In this document: piece after piece, positions 8,962-17,183 of the stretch
How positions within the stretch are numbered: the first letter of the stretch is position 1
How the letters are laid out: the number at the start of each line of letters is the position of its first letter
Origin: CAKSNH01 sp964422725
GTDB lineage: Bacteria > Bacillota > Clostridia > UBA1381
Assembly: GCA_964422725.1 (NCBI GenBank)
Contig: CAYRCC010000006.1
Coordinates: 1-64,000 of the forward strand
Length of the DNA: 64,000 bases
Reading direction: 5' to 3'
Program-made: the position numbers and the translations under genes
The notes under the pieces: generated by a model
What the model was told of the DNA's origin: nothing
Databases searched by the model: none
Seen by the model: the letters and a program-made list of their open reading frames with translations, nothing else

Positions 8962-10521
8962 TTATAATCCTACACGTCCCGTACCGTTGATAAGTTTATC
9001 CAACATCTCATCAATGGCGGTGATAACTCTCGATGCCGCCTGATACGCTTTCTGATATGTAATAAGATTTGTCACTTCTTCGTCAAGCGAAACTCCAGAT
9101 GCCGACATTCTCAAATTGTCAACATTCTGCACAATCAGGTTCTGGTTGTTTTCCATCTCGTTGCACTGCTCCGCTCTTACACCGAGTGCCGAAACAATAC
9201 TTGCGAGGAAGTTATCAACGTTGCCGACATAATCAAGTCCCGTTTTTGAGGCAATCTCTACCAAGCCGAGTGCAATTTCGTTGTTGCCGACCTGCGTATT
9301 CGTTGCCGACAGGTCAACCTCCTTGCTTGATGCCGCAATATTCCATACACTGTCCATAACAGCATCGCTGACCTTCATATTAAGTGCGGTCACCTTAGTT
9401 ATATCGCCGCCCTGGTCATCAAAGAAACATACGCCCGTCTGTGACACACCGCCGTTTTCGTCGTCCGGAACGGTGTAACCCGTTTTATGCACTTCGTTGT
9501 ACGCGTTCACGATACCGCGCGCCAAATCGTCAAGTTCGTCCATAAAATACGGAATACCCACGTTGTCCGCATCTGTGCTGTCGCGCAGGTCAAAATATCC
9601 CTTAAGCTCACCGCCCACAAGCACGTCCGAATTAACCTCTACACTGCTGCCGCCCTTCGACGAAATCGTAAGCGTGTGGAAAGTGTTTTCACTGCTGTAG
9701 TGCGACGGCTTATCCTTTGTGTAAACCAACTCGTATATGGCGTTGTTGTTCACAGCGTCCAACAGACAGAAATCATCTCTGTCACCGTCTATGCTCTTGT
9801 TTTTACCGAAATAAACCGAAACCTCATTCTGGTCGTTATACTCATACGAGATATCAATCAACGACGACAGATTGTCAAGAAGAAGATTACGTTTGTCGTT
9901 AAGGTCGTTTGCCTTTTCGCCGGTCTGCTCGTATTTTACTATCTGGCGGTTAAGGTCCGCGATTTCCTTAACTATAGTGTTGATTTCATCGGTAACAACA
10001 ACTATACCGTCGTCCTGCTGTTTCTGCAAATCGTTGAGCTGACGCGCATAATAGTTAATCGTTTCGCATACGCTGACAGCGTTCTGTCTTACAAGATTAC
10101 GGATATCCTTACTGCTTGAATCGTAAGCCAGTTTCGACAGTGACGAATAGAAAGAGTTCAAAACCGTTGAAATACCCGAATCCGACGGTTCGTTGAACAC
10201 ATTCTCCACATAATAGAACGCCTCCGACTTAACCTCCCAGTTTGAGTGGTTACTCTTTTCGTTTCTGTACTGCTTATCCAAAAAATTATCTCTTATCTGC
10301 TGTATATAGTTTACCTCAACGCCGGCACCGACACGATTTCTCACACCCGATGTGATAACTCCGTTTGCGCGAAGTCCCTCAATGCTGCTCACGTTAAGAA
10401 CCTGTCTTGTATAACCATCGGTATTTGCGTTTGCAATATTGTGACCGACAAGCTCCATACCCTTTTGGCTTGTGAACAAACCCGTTTTAGCGATATGCAA
10501 TCCATAAAATGTGCTGGACAT
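8962..10521 (-). CDS. flgK: Flagellar hook-associated protein FlgK (HAP1)
   Basis: A 519-residue junction protein. The N-terminal rod-type signature ELVGHNIANANTDGYTRQ and the C-terminal helix with YQKAYQAASRVITAIDEML are characteristic of FlgK. The start ATG at 10521 gives the typical MSSTFYGLHIAKTGL beginning and lies one base beyond the flgN stop codon, so translation is probably coupled to that of its chaperone. It is exported through the flagellar type III apparatus. Confidence 0.95.
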   Translation of the reverse strand: MSSTFYGLHIAKTGLFTSQKGMELVGHNIANANTDGYTRQVLNVSSIEGLRANGVITSGVRNRVGAGVEVNYIQQIRDNFLDKQYRNEKSNHSNWEVKSEAFYYVENVFNEPSDSGISTVLNSFYSSLSKLAYDSSSKDIRNLVRQNAVSVCETINYYARQLNDLQKQQDDGIVVVTDEINTIVKEIADLNRQIVKYEQTGEKANDLNDKRNLLLDNLSSLIDISYEYNDQNEVSVYFGKNKSIDGDRDDFCLLDAVNNNAIYELVYTKDKPSHYSSENTFHTLTISSKGGSSVEVNSDVLVGGELKGYFDLRDSTDADNVGIPYFMDELDDLARGIVNAYNEVHKTGYTVPDDENGGVSQTGVCFFDDQGGDITKVTALNMKVSDAVMDSVWNIAASSKEVDLSATNTQVGNNEIALGLVEIASKTGLDYVGNVDNFLASIVSALGVRAEQCNEMENNQNLIVQNVDNLRMSASGVSLDEEVTNLITYQKAYQAASRVITAIDEMLDKLINGTGRVGL

Positions 10522-10522
10522 A

Positions 10523-11014
10523 TTACACCATCCTATCAAATAAATTTACACTCTGATTTTGTTCCTGTGCATTTTTTCCGTCATTACCGTAATTGTTTGT
10601 GCCTGTCGTAAAGAATGCACCTTTCACGCAGTCGATATAATCGAGCTGCATATTAATAAGACCGTTATTCACTTCGTTTACGCCTTTAAGCTTTTTGATT
10701 ACTCCGGAAAGTTCTTTCAAAAGTCCTTCAAGCACATCTGCCGTACCCTCCGCTTTTTGAATAACATCCGCAAGCGTACTGTCGCCGCTGAGTCCCAAGT
10801 CCTTATTGATTTTTTCGGAGCATTTAAGTCTGAAATTTTCAATTGCGGACAACTGCGCAATCAATTCCTTTTCTTTGTCAACAATCTCGTTTAAGGCGTT
10901 TATATCATTTTTAACTATTGCCTGTCTCTTTTCCTCGGAAAGCTTTAAAAGCTCGCCGTAAAGAAATTTCTGAGTATTCAGGCATTTCACCAATTGAGCC
11001 ATGTCCTGTTTCAT
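10523..11014 (-). CDS. flgN: FlgN-family export chaperone
   Basis: A 163-residue, largely helical, charged protein resembling the FlgN/YvyG chaperones for FlgK and FlgL. The first 120 residues are a long coiled coil with the recurrent KE/EL pattern (LSEEKRQAIVKNDINAL and EIVDKEKELIAQL). The C-terminal 30 residues are polar and probably disordered. Assignment rests on size, helical content and its place between flgM and flgK, the usual order in Bacillus and Clostridia. Sequence conservation in this family is low. Confidence 0.8.
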   Translation of the reverse strand: MKQDMAQLVKCLNTQKFLYGELLKLSEEKRQAIVKNDINALNEIVDKEKELIAQLSAIENFRLKCSEKINKDLGLSGDSTLADVIQKAEGTADVLEGLLKELSGVIKKLKGVNEVNNGLINMQLDYIDCVKGAFFTTGTNNYGNDGKNAQEQNQSVNLFDRMV

Positions 11015-11082
11015 ACCAAAAACTCCTTACAAGATAATTTATAACAATATTCTGTTTTAAAAAACCTTTCGCACCGCAAAAA

Positions 11083-11346
11083 CTACATTTCTATACTTTT
11101 CATCATTCTGTCGACTATATCCGTCGAGTTGACATAATAGCTTCCTGCCGCGATTCGATTCTTTATATCCGTAACCTTGTCGGCACGTATATCGCTTTTT
11201 TCGCTGTAAAGCTCAAGCGCATTATCCGAAATCTCTACCTTATCTTCTCTTGCACTGTTCACGCCGGCACTGTCTGTTCTGGTGTTTTTGCTGTATTTCC
11301 GGTACGGATTTACCGTACAACTGTTTAAAATTCTCGAAACTTGCAT
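11083..11346 (-). CDS. flgM: Anti-sigma-28 factor FlgM
   Basis: An 87-residue protein with the FlgM C-terminal region that binds sigma-28: DKVEISDNALELYSEK, followed by VTDIKNRIAAGSYYV and a final DIVDRMMKSIEM helix. The N-terminal 30 residues are polar and probably unfolded, as is usual. It holds FliA inactive until the hook is complete and is then secreted. Because it lies downstream of the sigma-28 promoter at 13437-13463, its expression would form a negative feedback loop on FliA. Confidence 0.92.
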   Translation of the reverse strand: MQVSRILNSCTVNPYRKYSKNTRTDSAGVNSAREDKVEISDNALELYSEKSDIRADKVTDIKNRIAAGSYYVNSTDIVDRMMKSIEM

Positions 11347-11382
11347 AAAAACACTTCCTTTCTGTTATCCCCTGCTGTACCG

Positions 11383-11841
11383 TTACTCCTTATACTTCTC
11401 CACAACGTGCATTTTCTTTCCGTCACTCTTACGGCTTTCTTCACTGGTTCTGTTATTTACATATTTATTTGCATTATCCCTCAGCTGAGGATTTTTTCTT
11501 TCGCGTATATCCTTTGCGGCACTCGCGAAAGAGTTTCCCATATTCATCTTGCACGCATCGCAATATCTGCCTCGGCTTATAGGATTACCGCAGCCGTCGC
11601 ACACAAGTCCCGAACCCGCCTCGCTGAGCTCCAAACGCTCCGCGCGCAGAAGATAAAGTATATCTCTCTCTTCAACGCCCGTACCCTCGGACACCATATT
11701 AATGTTTGCTCTCGGATTCTCGTCCAAGTAATCGCGTATCACGCGCATACAATCGTCCAAATCTCTTATACACTCGGCGCAAAGCTTATTATTGCCTATC
11801 GTATACATTTTTTTGCACCGTGAACAATATCTGTAATCCAT
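11383..11841 (-). CDS. yvyF: YvyF-like flagellar operon protein with paired zinc-binding motifs
   Basis: A 152-residue protein like the Bacillus YvyF/TIGR03826 flagellar operon family, which sits next to flgM. It has two four-cysteine clusters, CSRCKK...CAEC at residues 6-24 and CDGCG...CDAC near 90-108, which probably bind zinc. Between them is a helix-turn-helix-like stretch (ANINMVSEGTGVEERDIL). The ATG at 11841 is supported by AAGGTG 6 bases upstream. The role is poorly defined; a regulatory function in flagellar gene expression is inferred. Confidence 0.82.
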   Translation of the reverse strand: MDYRYCSRCKKMYTIGNNKLCAECIRDLDDCMRVIRDYLDENPRANINMVSEGTGVEERDILYLLRAERLELSEAGSGLVCDGCGNPISRGRYCDACKMNMGNSFASAAKDIRERKNPQLRDNANKYVNNRTSEESRKSDGKKMHVVEKYKE

Positions 11842-11861
11842 TATAATCACCTTAATTCAAA

Positions 11862-12635
11862 CTATTTGCGCAGTTGATTTGCCATTCCTTCCATTTCATC
11901 TGCAAGTTTAAGCACTCTCGACGAAAGCTGATACGCACGCTGCGCCTTAATCATATTCGTAATTTCATCGCCGAGCTGAACGTTCGACGATTCCAGATAA
12001 CCCTGACGAACCTCAAAGTCACCGGTCGGCGTTGCCGCACCGGAATTTGCGGTTTGTGCATAATTGTTGCTGCCGAGCTTTGCAAGTCCCGACATATTTT
12101 GAAAGCTTACCACTCCAAGCCGCGCAAACACTCTTTCGTCCGCGTCCGCCAGACTTCCGTCCGTACCGATACGCACACTGCTCTCGGTAACATTCTGAGG
12201 AAGTGCGATTCGGTTTGAGTTATTGTCCAGAATATATTCTCCCGAATTATTCACGATATATACTCCGTCGTCCTCCACCGACAGCTTGAAATTGCCGTCC
12301 CTTGTATATTTTATTTCACCGCCGACACCTTCAACCGTAAAAAATGCATTTTCCGTTGCCAGTGCCACATCTAGCGGTGCGCTTGTTTCGTCAAAATGCG
12401 ATATTGTAAACACCTTTGAAACCGAGCCTGCCAGACCGCCCGTTCCCTTTTGCAGATTCGCCGTACTGTCGGCGTTTGACGCATCCTGCATTGCAACATA
12501 AAGCGCATCTTTAAAGTTTACTCTGTCCCTTTTGAAACCCGTCGTTTCGATGTTGGCTATATTGTTTGCAACAGTGTCTAGCGCCTGCTGCTGACCTTTC
12601 ATTCCGACTGCCGCCGTATTCAATGCCTGTATCAT
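11862..12635 (-). CDS. flgG: Flagellar distal rod-type protein FlgG (FlhP-like)
   Basis: A 257-residue flagellar rod/hook basal-body protein. The N-terminal signature VANNIANIETTGFKRDRV and the C-terminal QGYLESSNVQLGDEITNMIKAQRAYQ helix region define the FlgG/FlgF group. In Bacillus the paired genes at this site are flhO and flhP; this one corresponds to flhP. It follows the flgF-like gene by 20 bases and belongs to the late sigma-28 block. Confidence 0.9.
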   Translation of the reverse strand: MIQALNTAAVGMKGQQQALDTVANNIANIETTGFKRDRVNFKDALYVAMQDASNADSTANLQKGTGGLAGSVSKVFTISHFDETSAPLDVALATENAFFTVEGVGGEIKYTRDGNFKLSVEDDGVYIVNNSGEYILDNNSNRIALPQNVTESSVRIGTDGSLADADERVFARLGVVSFQNMSGLAKLGSNNYAQTANSGAATPTGDFEVRQGYLESSNVQLGDEITNMIKAQRAYQLSSRVLKLADEMEGMANQLRK

Positions 12636-12655
12636 AACTCAAATCCTCACTTTAA

Positions 12656-13402
12656 TTAAACTCTGCCTATCTGGTTTACCGCTTTTTCCAGCGTACCGTC
12701 GATTATCTGAATGATTTTCTGACTGCTTTCGTAATTTCTGTAAACCTTCATCATATCCACTATCCCGTCCATAACGTCGACGTTTGATGCTTCAAGTGAA
12801 TTTTGACGTATGCTAAATCCTTGATTTACGGTATTTCCCGCTCCGCTGTACAAGTTGTTTCCTTCTTTTCTCAGCGTGTTCAAATCCGCAACACTGTCAA
12901 TACGCAGTCTGCCGGTATTTGCGCCGTCAATAAAAATATCGCCGTTCACGCTGACCGCAAGCTCACCGTCACCCACATAAATCGGTCCGTTTTGACTCAT
13001 TACCCTGTAGCCGTCCTGATTTACCAGATAACCGTCCGCGCTCAGTCCGAAACTGCCGTCCCTTGTGTATCTTATGCCGTCCGGCGTGTTGACCGCGAAA
13101 AAGCCTTCTCCCTCGATTGCAAAGTCCGTTTTTGAATCCGTCTGAGTTATTGTGCCGGTTTTGAAATCGGTGTAAACCGCATCAACGTGTATACCCGTAT
13201 TGAACGGACCCACTTCTCTTGTTGTATTTACGGTGTTCGGCTCGTTTGTCGCCGATATGAGCATATCCTCGAACGAACGCGACACCATAGTATCCTGCTT
13301 AAATCCGGTTGTTGTACTGTTTGCTATATTATTTGAAATAACGTCCATTTTCTGTCTGTTTGTTATCATTGATGTGCCTGCCACATACAATCCGCGGTTC
13401 AT
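12656..13402 (-). CDS. flgF: Flagellar rod-type protein FlgF (FlhO-like)
   Basis: A 248-residue rod/hook family protein with N-terminal VISNNIANSTTTGFKQDTM and C-terminal QNSLEASNVDVMDGIVDMM plus a coiled helix. It matches the FlgF/FlhO group and is paired with the next gene as in Bacillus flhO-flhP. The ATG at 13402 is chosen because AGGAGG lies 8 bases upstream; an in-frame ATG two codons earlier is too close to it. This is the first gene after the sigma-28 promoter. Confidence 0.9.
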   Translation of the reverse strand: MNRGLYVAGTSMITNRQKMDVISNNIANSTTTGFKQDTMVSRSFEDMLISATNEPNTVNTTREVGPFNTGIHVDAVYTDFKTGTITQTDSKTDFAIEGEGFFAVNTPDGIRYTRDGSFGLSADGYLVNQDGYRVMSQNGPIYVGDGELAVSVNGDIFIDGANTGRLRIDSVADLNTLRKEGNNLYSGAGNTVNQGFSIRQNSLEASNVDVMDGIVDMMKVYRNYESSQKIIQIIDGTLEKAVNQIGRV

Positions 13403-13436
13403 ACGCATATCCTCCTAAAGTACTGTCTATAATATA

Positions 13437-13463
13437 ATATCGGCAAAATCAGCCCAAACTTTA
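13437..13463 (-). promoter_or_regulatory. Sigma-28 (FliA) promoter of the late flagellar block
   Basis: On the minus strand TAAAGTTT (13463-13456), 11 bases, then GCCGATAT (13444-13437). This equals the sigma-28 consensus TAAAGTTT-N11-GCCGATAA/T. The TAA of the -35 box is the stop codon of the SwrB-like gene. The start should be near 13429, about 27 bases before the flgF start codon. It should serve flgF to csrA. Confidence 0.92.
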
Positions 13464-14087
13464 GCCTTGAATTGACTGATTGCGCCGTGCATTTTTCATT
13501 TGAATTACCAATTTAACTTCCGACGTGTTCATATCTAGTGTTTTTGCGATTTTTTCCTCACTGTCGCCGCTCTCGTACATCTCTATAACCGTATCGTTTC
13601 TGCTTTTGGTGACGGAAACCGCTGACTGTGCGGTATCGGACGTTTTTTCGGCTTTCTGCTTTTTCATTTTTTCAAGCTCCAATGCCTGGGCGGATTTTTC
13701 CGCCGCCGGCTCGGTTCCGGTCTTAACAGCCGGCTCGGCGGGTTTTACGATATGCGCCGCCGTAACCTCGCGAAACACAGGCTTTTCAACCACTTTCATT
13801 CTTGACTGTATTTCATTTTCTATCCTTTCGCCGAGCCGTTTTTCACACTCATCGACTCTCCGGCACGCCTCGTCGTTTTTATCGGAAATTTCTCTGCGTA
13901 CCTCCTCGGCATACTCCTCAAAGCTTTCCAGCATATCCTCTATCTGTCTGTACAGGCGCAAAAGCTTCTCCTCCTGAATTTTTAAATCCTCAGGCTTTCG
14001 CTTCGCGGAAAACAGGAATTTCGCAAACAAAACAAGCACTCCGACAAGCGCAAAGCAAAATATAGCAAATAAATAATATCCCAGCAT
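13461..14087 (-). CDS. SwrB-like (DUF6115-type) membrane protein with C-terminal HTH
   Basis: A 208-residue single-pass membrane protein. Residues 3-27 form a transmembrane helix (YYLFAIFCFALVGVLVLF). Residues 30-95 are a charged coiled coil, followed by an Ala/Pro/Glu-rich linker. The last 40 residues (NDTVIEMYESGDSEEKIAKT and on) look like a helix-turn-helix. Its place just after fliA matches Bacillus swrB, whose product activates the flagellar export apparatus. The family is inferred from layout and position, and sequence similarity to SwrB itself may be weak. Confidence 0.7.
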   Translation of the reverse strand: MLGYYLFAIFCFALVGVLVLFAKFLFSAKRKPEDLKIQEEKLLRLYRQIEDMLESFEEYAEEVRREISDKNDEACRRVDECEKRLGERIENEIQSRMKVVEKPVFREVTAAHIVKPAEPAVKTGTEPAAEKSAQALELEKMKKQKAEKTSDTAQSAVSVTKSRNDTVIEMYESGDSEEKIAKTLDMNTSEVKLVIQMKNARRNQSIQG

Positions 14088-14110
14088 AAATCCGTTTACT
14101 CCAATCTGAA

Positions 14111-15472
14111 TTACGCGTGCTGCATAGGCACGACTTCACCCTCCACCTCTCTGAAAGTGGTAAATTTATAGTCGGTTTTTATATTAAGCATAGCGTTGTT
14201 TATTGAAATAATAACGCCGGCATACGCCGTATCCTCCACGCTGACATAACTGCGCGAATTTGTTTCCACTGTTTGCGCAAGCTCGTTATACCGCGCCGTA
14301 GCGGTCATAAGCTGGCGGTACTTTTCGTTTTTCTCCTCGGTCAGGCGGCGTTTTATCGAAAGCTGCTGTTCCGACAGCCCCGTATCCGCGATACCTGCCA
14401 CTTTGTCAAGATTTGTAACGTTCGCTTTGAGCTTTTGTATTTCCTTTTCGAGCGCAACCATTTCCCTTTTCAGTTCCGGTGACATACCGACCGTAATGTT
14501 TGTCGGCGTGTAATTGCTTGAGCCTATCGACTTGCATTTAACATAATTTCTCGCCTTTACATTTCCGCCGATTATGTTTGCTCTTGCACCGATAACCTCA
14601 ACTCCGTCCTGAGATTCTATATCGCTCTGTAATATCGAGGCCGCCGTAACCGTCTGCTTCGACACCAATTTTGCGCTTTCTATGTAGCGCGCCGAAATTC
14701 TGCCGCCGGCTCTCAGCTCAGCCTTGCCCATACCCTTAATTCCGCCGTTTAATATAATATCGCCGTCCGTTTCTATAACAGCCGACTCCACAAGTCCGTT
14801 CACCTCAACGTTACCCTTTGCGATAACCTTCATTCCGTTTCTTACACCGCCGCGTATCTGCACACTGCCCACAAAATCAATGTTTCCCGTTGACAAATCC
14901 ACGTCGCCGCTGATGTAAAGCACGGGATTTACGCTCATTCTGCCGTCGGTGTACTCCAAAAGTCCGTCCACCTTCGACACTATCGTCACTTTATCCTCGC
15001 ATAGCATAACGTTCTTTCCGACCGGCATTCTTGACGGCTTGCCCTGCTTTGCCTTTATAACCGCTCCGAAAACGTTTATACCGCTTACACCCTGTGTCGG
15101 CGGAGTGTAAACAGCAAGCACCTCGTCTTTTTTAACCGAGATGAACCTGTCAACATTCAAATAGTCAACGTTTCCGTATTCGTCGATTTTAGGCTTTGTC
15201 GCCTTATCGAAATCAAACTTAAACTCTATCGACCCGTCAATACCGTTTTCCGGCTCTTTGCCCTCGGCAATTTTATATTCGCGCTCGTATTCGCGGTGTT
15301 CATAAATCATCTTTATGTAATCTTCGTTTACGCCGTATGTGATTTTAGAATTTTTAATCTGACTGATAACGCGTTCAACAGGTATAGCCTCGCCGTCGTC
15401 AACAGGTGCCGAAAACCTTATATACGCCGTCATCTTATCCCTTGCCACACTGATATGTACTACCTCATCCAT
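14111..15472 (-). CDS. FapA-like (DUF342) polymer-repeat protein
   Basis: A 453-residue cytoplasmic protein of the FapA/DUF342 family. Residues 1-165 form the N-terminal domain. A right-handed beta-helix follows (about 165-330) with repeated glycine-centred turns such as ISGDVDLSTGNIDFVGSV and GNVEVNGLVESAVIETDGD. After it comes a coiled coil (ALEKEIQKLKANVTNL). Homologues in flagellar operons of Clostridia and Thermotogae are common, and the family's role in motility or cell-surface processes is not settled. It lies 12 bases after fliA. Confidence 0.82.
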   Translation of the reverse strand: MDEVVHISVARDKMTAYIRFSAPVDDGEAIPVERVISQIKNSKITYGVNEDYIKMIYEHREYEREYKIAEGKEPENGIDGSIEFKFDFDKATKPKIDEYGNVDYLNVDRFISVKKDEVLAVYTPPTQGVSGINVFGAVIKAKQGKPSRMPVGKNVMLCEDKVTIVSKVDGLLEYTDGRMSVNPVLYISGDVDLSTGNIDFVGSVQIRGGVRNGMKVIAKGNVEVNGLVESAVIETDGDIILNGGIKGMGKAELRAGGRISARYIESAKLVSKQTVTAASILQSDIESQDGVEVIGARANIIGGNVKARNYVKCKSIGSSNYTPTNITVGMSPELKREMVALEKEIQKLKANVTNLDKVAGIADTGLSEQQLSIKRRLTEEKNEKYRQLMTATARYNELAQTVETNSRSYVSVEDTAYAGVIISINNAMLNIKTDYKFTTFREVEGEVVPMQHA

Positions 15473-15484
15473 TTACGCCCCTCC

Positions 15485-16231
15485 TCAATTTTTAATAACG
15501 CTGTCCAATTTGTTTTTCAGCTTTTTTAATACCTTTGAATGAATTTGAGAAACCCTCGACTCAGTAACACCCAACACCGTTCCTATTTCCTTTAACGTCA
15601 GCTCGTCGTAATAATACATACTCACGACAAGCCTCTCCTTTTCGCTGAGCTCATCTACAGCCTCAACCAGCGACTGCCTTATAACCTTTTCCTCAAGCGT
15701 ATATTCCGGGTCACTGCTTGCCGGTGCACCGCTCATATGCATATTTGCGAGCACCGCCTCGTCAAACGCCATAACATTTGACATATGCGACGTATCCAAA
15801 AGGCTTTTAAGCTCCTCTTTCTCGATACCCAAATATTCGCATACCTCGCTCTCCGTCGCCACACGACCCTGAACATTCTCTATTTCATTATATGCCGCCT
15901 CGACGCGCTTAATCCTCTTGCGCATACTCGCCGGCAGCCAGTCCTGCCTGCGCAGCTGGTCTATTATGCCGCCCTTTATCCTTATGGACGCATACGTTTC
16001 AAACTTGACACCCTTGCCTACATCAAACTTCTCAACCGCATCAATCAGACCGAGCATACCGTAGCTGATTAAATCGTCATACTCCAGATACTTGCTGTAC
16101 TGTGATACCAGCTTTCCTATTGTGATTTTCACATATGAGCGGTAGAACATAACAAGAGCGTTCCTGTTTTCCACACTTCTGTCACCGTTATACTTATCCC
16201 AAAGCATTATTTCCTCGTCACGGTCAAACAC
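15485..16231 (-). CDS. fliA: RNA polymerase sigma-28 factor FliA/SigD
   Basis: A 248-residue sigma-70-family factor for late flagellar genes. Region 2 includes YDDLISYGMLGLIDAVEKFD and FETYASIRIKGGIIDQLRR, the FliA hallmark. Region 3 contains VQGRVATESEVCEYLGI. Region 4.2 has the helix-turn-helix LKEIGTVLGVTESRVSQIHS. The GTG at 16231 is the likely start, with AGGAGG 10 bases upstream; an ATG nine codons in would trim conserved residues. Its target promoter lies about 2 kb downstream, and its antagonist flgM is in the same cluster. Confidence 0.96.
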   Translation of the reverse strand: MFDRDEEIMLWDKYNGDRSVENRNALVMFYRSYVKITIGKLVSQYSKYLEYDDLISYGMLGLIDAVEKFDVGKGVKFETYASIRIKGGIIDQLRRQDWLPASMRKRIKRVEAAYNEIENVQGRVATESEVCEYLGIEKEELKSLLDTSHMSNVMAFDEAVLANMHMSGAPASSDPEYTLEEKVIRQSLVEAVDELSEKERLVVSMYYYDELTLKEIGTVLGVTESRVSQIHSKVLKKLKNKLDSVIKN

Positions 16232-16264
16232 TCTATGTCCACCTCCTCACAATAATAAAACACT

Positions 16265-17146
16265 TTATTTTTTCAGCATTTTCTTTATAAACCCTCTAAA
16301 GCCTTTGTGATGCTCCTCGTGCGGCAGTTCCAGAAAGCTCTCCGCAATCGCCGCGACATTTCTCGCCGCCGCACTCGACGGAAAACTCAGCACAAACGGT
16401 TTCTGCGTTTTCACCGCTTTAACCACCGACGAGTCCTCCGTTATAAATCCCAGTTTTTCAATTTTTGCACCGAGGTAATTTTTAGAAACATTGAGGAAGT
16501 TGTTAATTATCCTTTGCGCCTCTTCCTCCGACTCCGCCTTATTTATCACAAGTCTGACTTTTGACTGTGTCTGTGAACCGAACAGCGTTTTTGCCACAGC
16601 ATACGCATCTACAATTGCCGGCGGTTCGGGAGTTGTGACCAGAATAACCTCGTCGCTTGCACCTATAAGACGTATATTGTTTTCGTTAATGCCGGCGCCT
16701 GTATCAAAAATGACAACATCGGCTATATCGTCAAGTGCCGCCAGTTCCTCAAGTACATACTCTATTTCACTGCCGCCCAGCGACAGCAAATCACTGACAC
16801 CCGAACCGCCCGAAATAAACTTCACGCCGTCCGGCGTTTCGGTTATAACCTCCTCCAGACTGCGCTCCCGACGCACCACATACGACAAATCGTATTTCGG
16901 CACAATTCCGAGAATTACATCTATATTTGAAAGTCCGAAATCCGCATCTATAATCAGCACTCTGCTGCCGCGTTTTGCAAGCTCAAGCGCGAAATTTACC
17001 GTAAAATTGCTTTTGCCCACTCCGCCCTTGCCGCTTGTAACCGATATAATCTTTGCCGCACTTTTTGCCGACGCCTGCGGCTCAGGCTGTGCGTTCACTT
17101 TTTTGTTTTGTATATAATTTTTCAAAATCTGTGCCTGATCCAGCAT
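16265..17146 (-). CDS. flhG: Flagellum number regulator FlhG (MinD-like ATPase)
   Basis: A 293-residue ParA/MinD-type ATPase. The deviant Walker A motif TSGKGGVGKSNFTVNFA starts near residue 36, VLIIDADFGLSNIDVILG follows, and VVIFDTGAGINENNIRL corresponds to Walker B. The C-terminal amphipathic segment (FRGFIKKMLKK) resembles the MinD-type membrane-targeting helix. FlhG controls flagellar number and placement with FlhF and contacts FliM/FliY. It follows flhF by 37 bases, the standard order. Confidence 0.94.
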   Translation of the reverse strand: MLDQAQILKNYIQNKKVNAQPEPQASAKSAAKIISVTSGKGGVGKSNFTVNFALELAKRGSRVLIIDADFGLSNIDVILGIVPKYDLSYVVRRERSLEEVITETPDGVKFISGGSGVSDLLSLGGSEIEYVLEELAALDDIADVVIFDTGAGINENNIRLIGASDEVILVTTPEPPAIVDAYAVAKTLFGSQTQSKVRLVINKAESEEEAQRIINNFLNVSKNYLGAKIEKLGFITEDSSVVKAVKTQKPFVLSFPSSAAARNVAAIAESFLELPHEEHHKGFRGFIKKMLKK

Positions 17147-17183
17147 AGTTATTTATCATTCCTTTCAAAAAGGTGACGCACCG

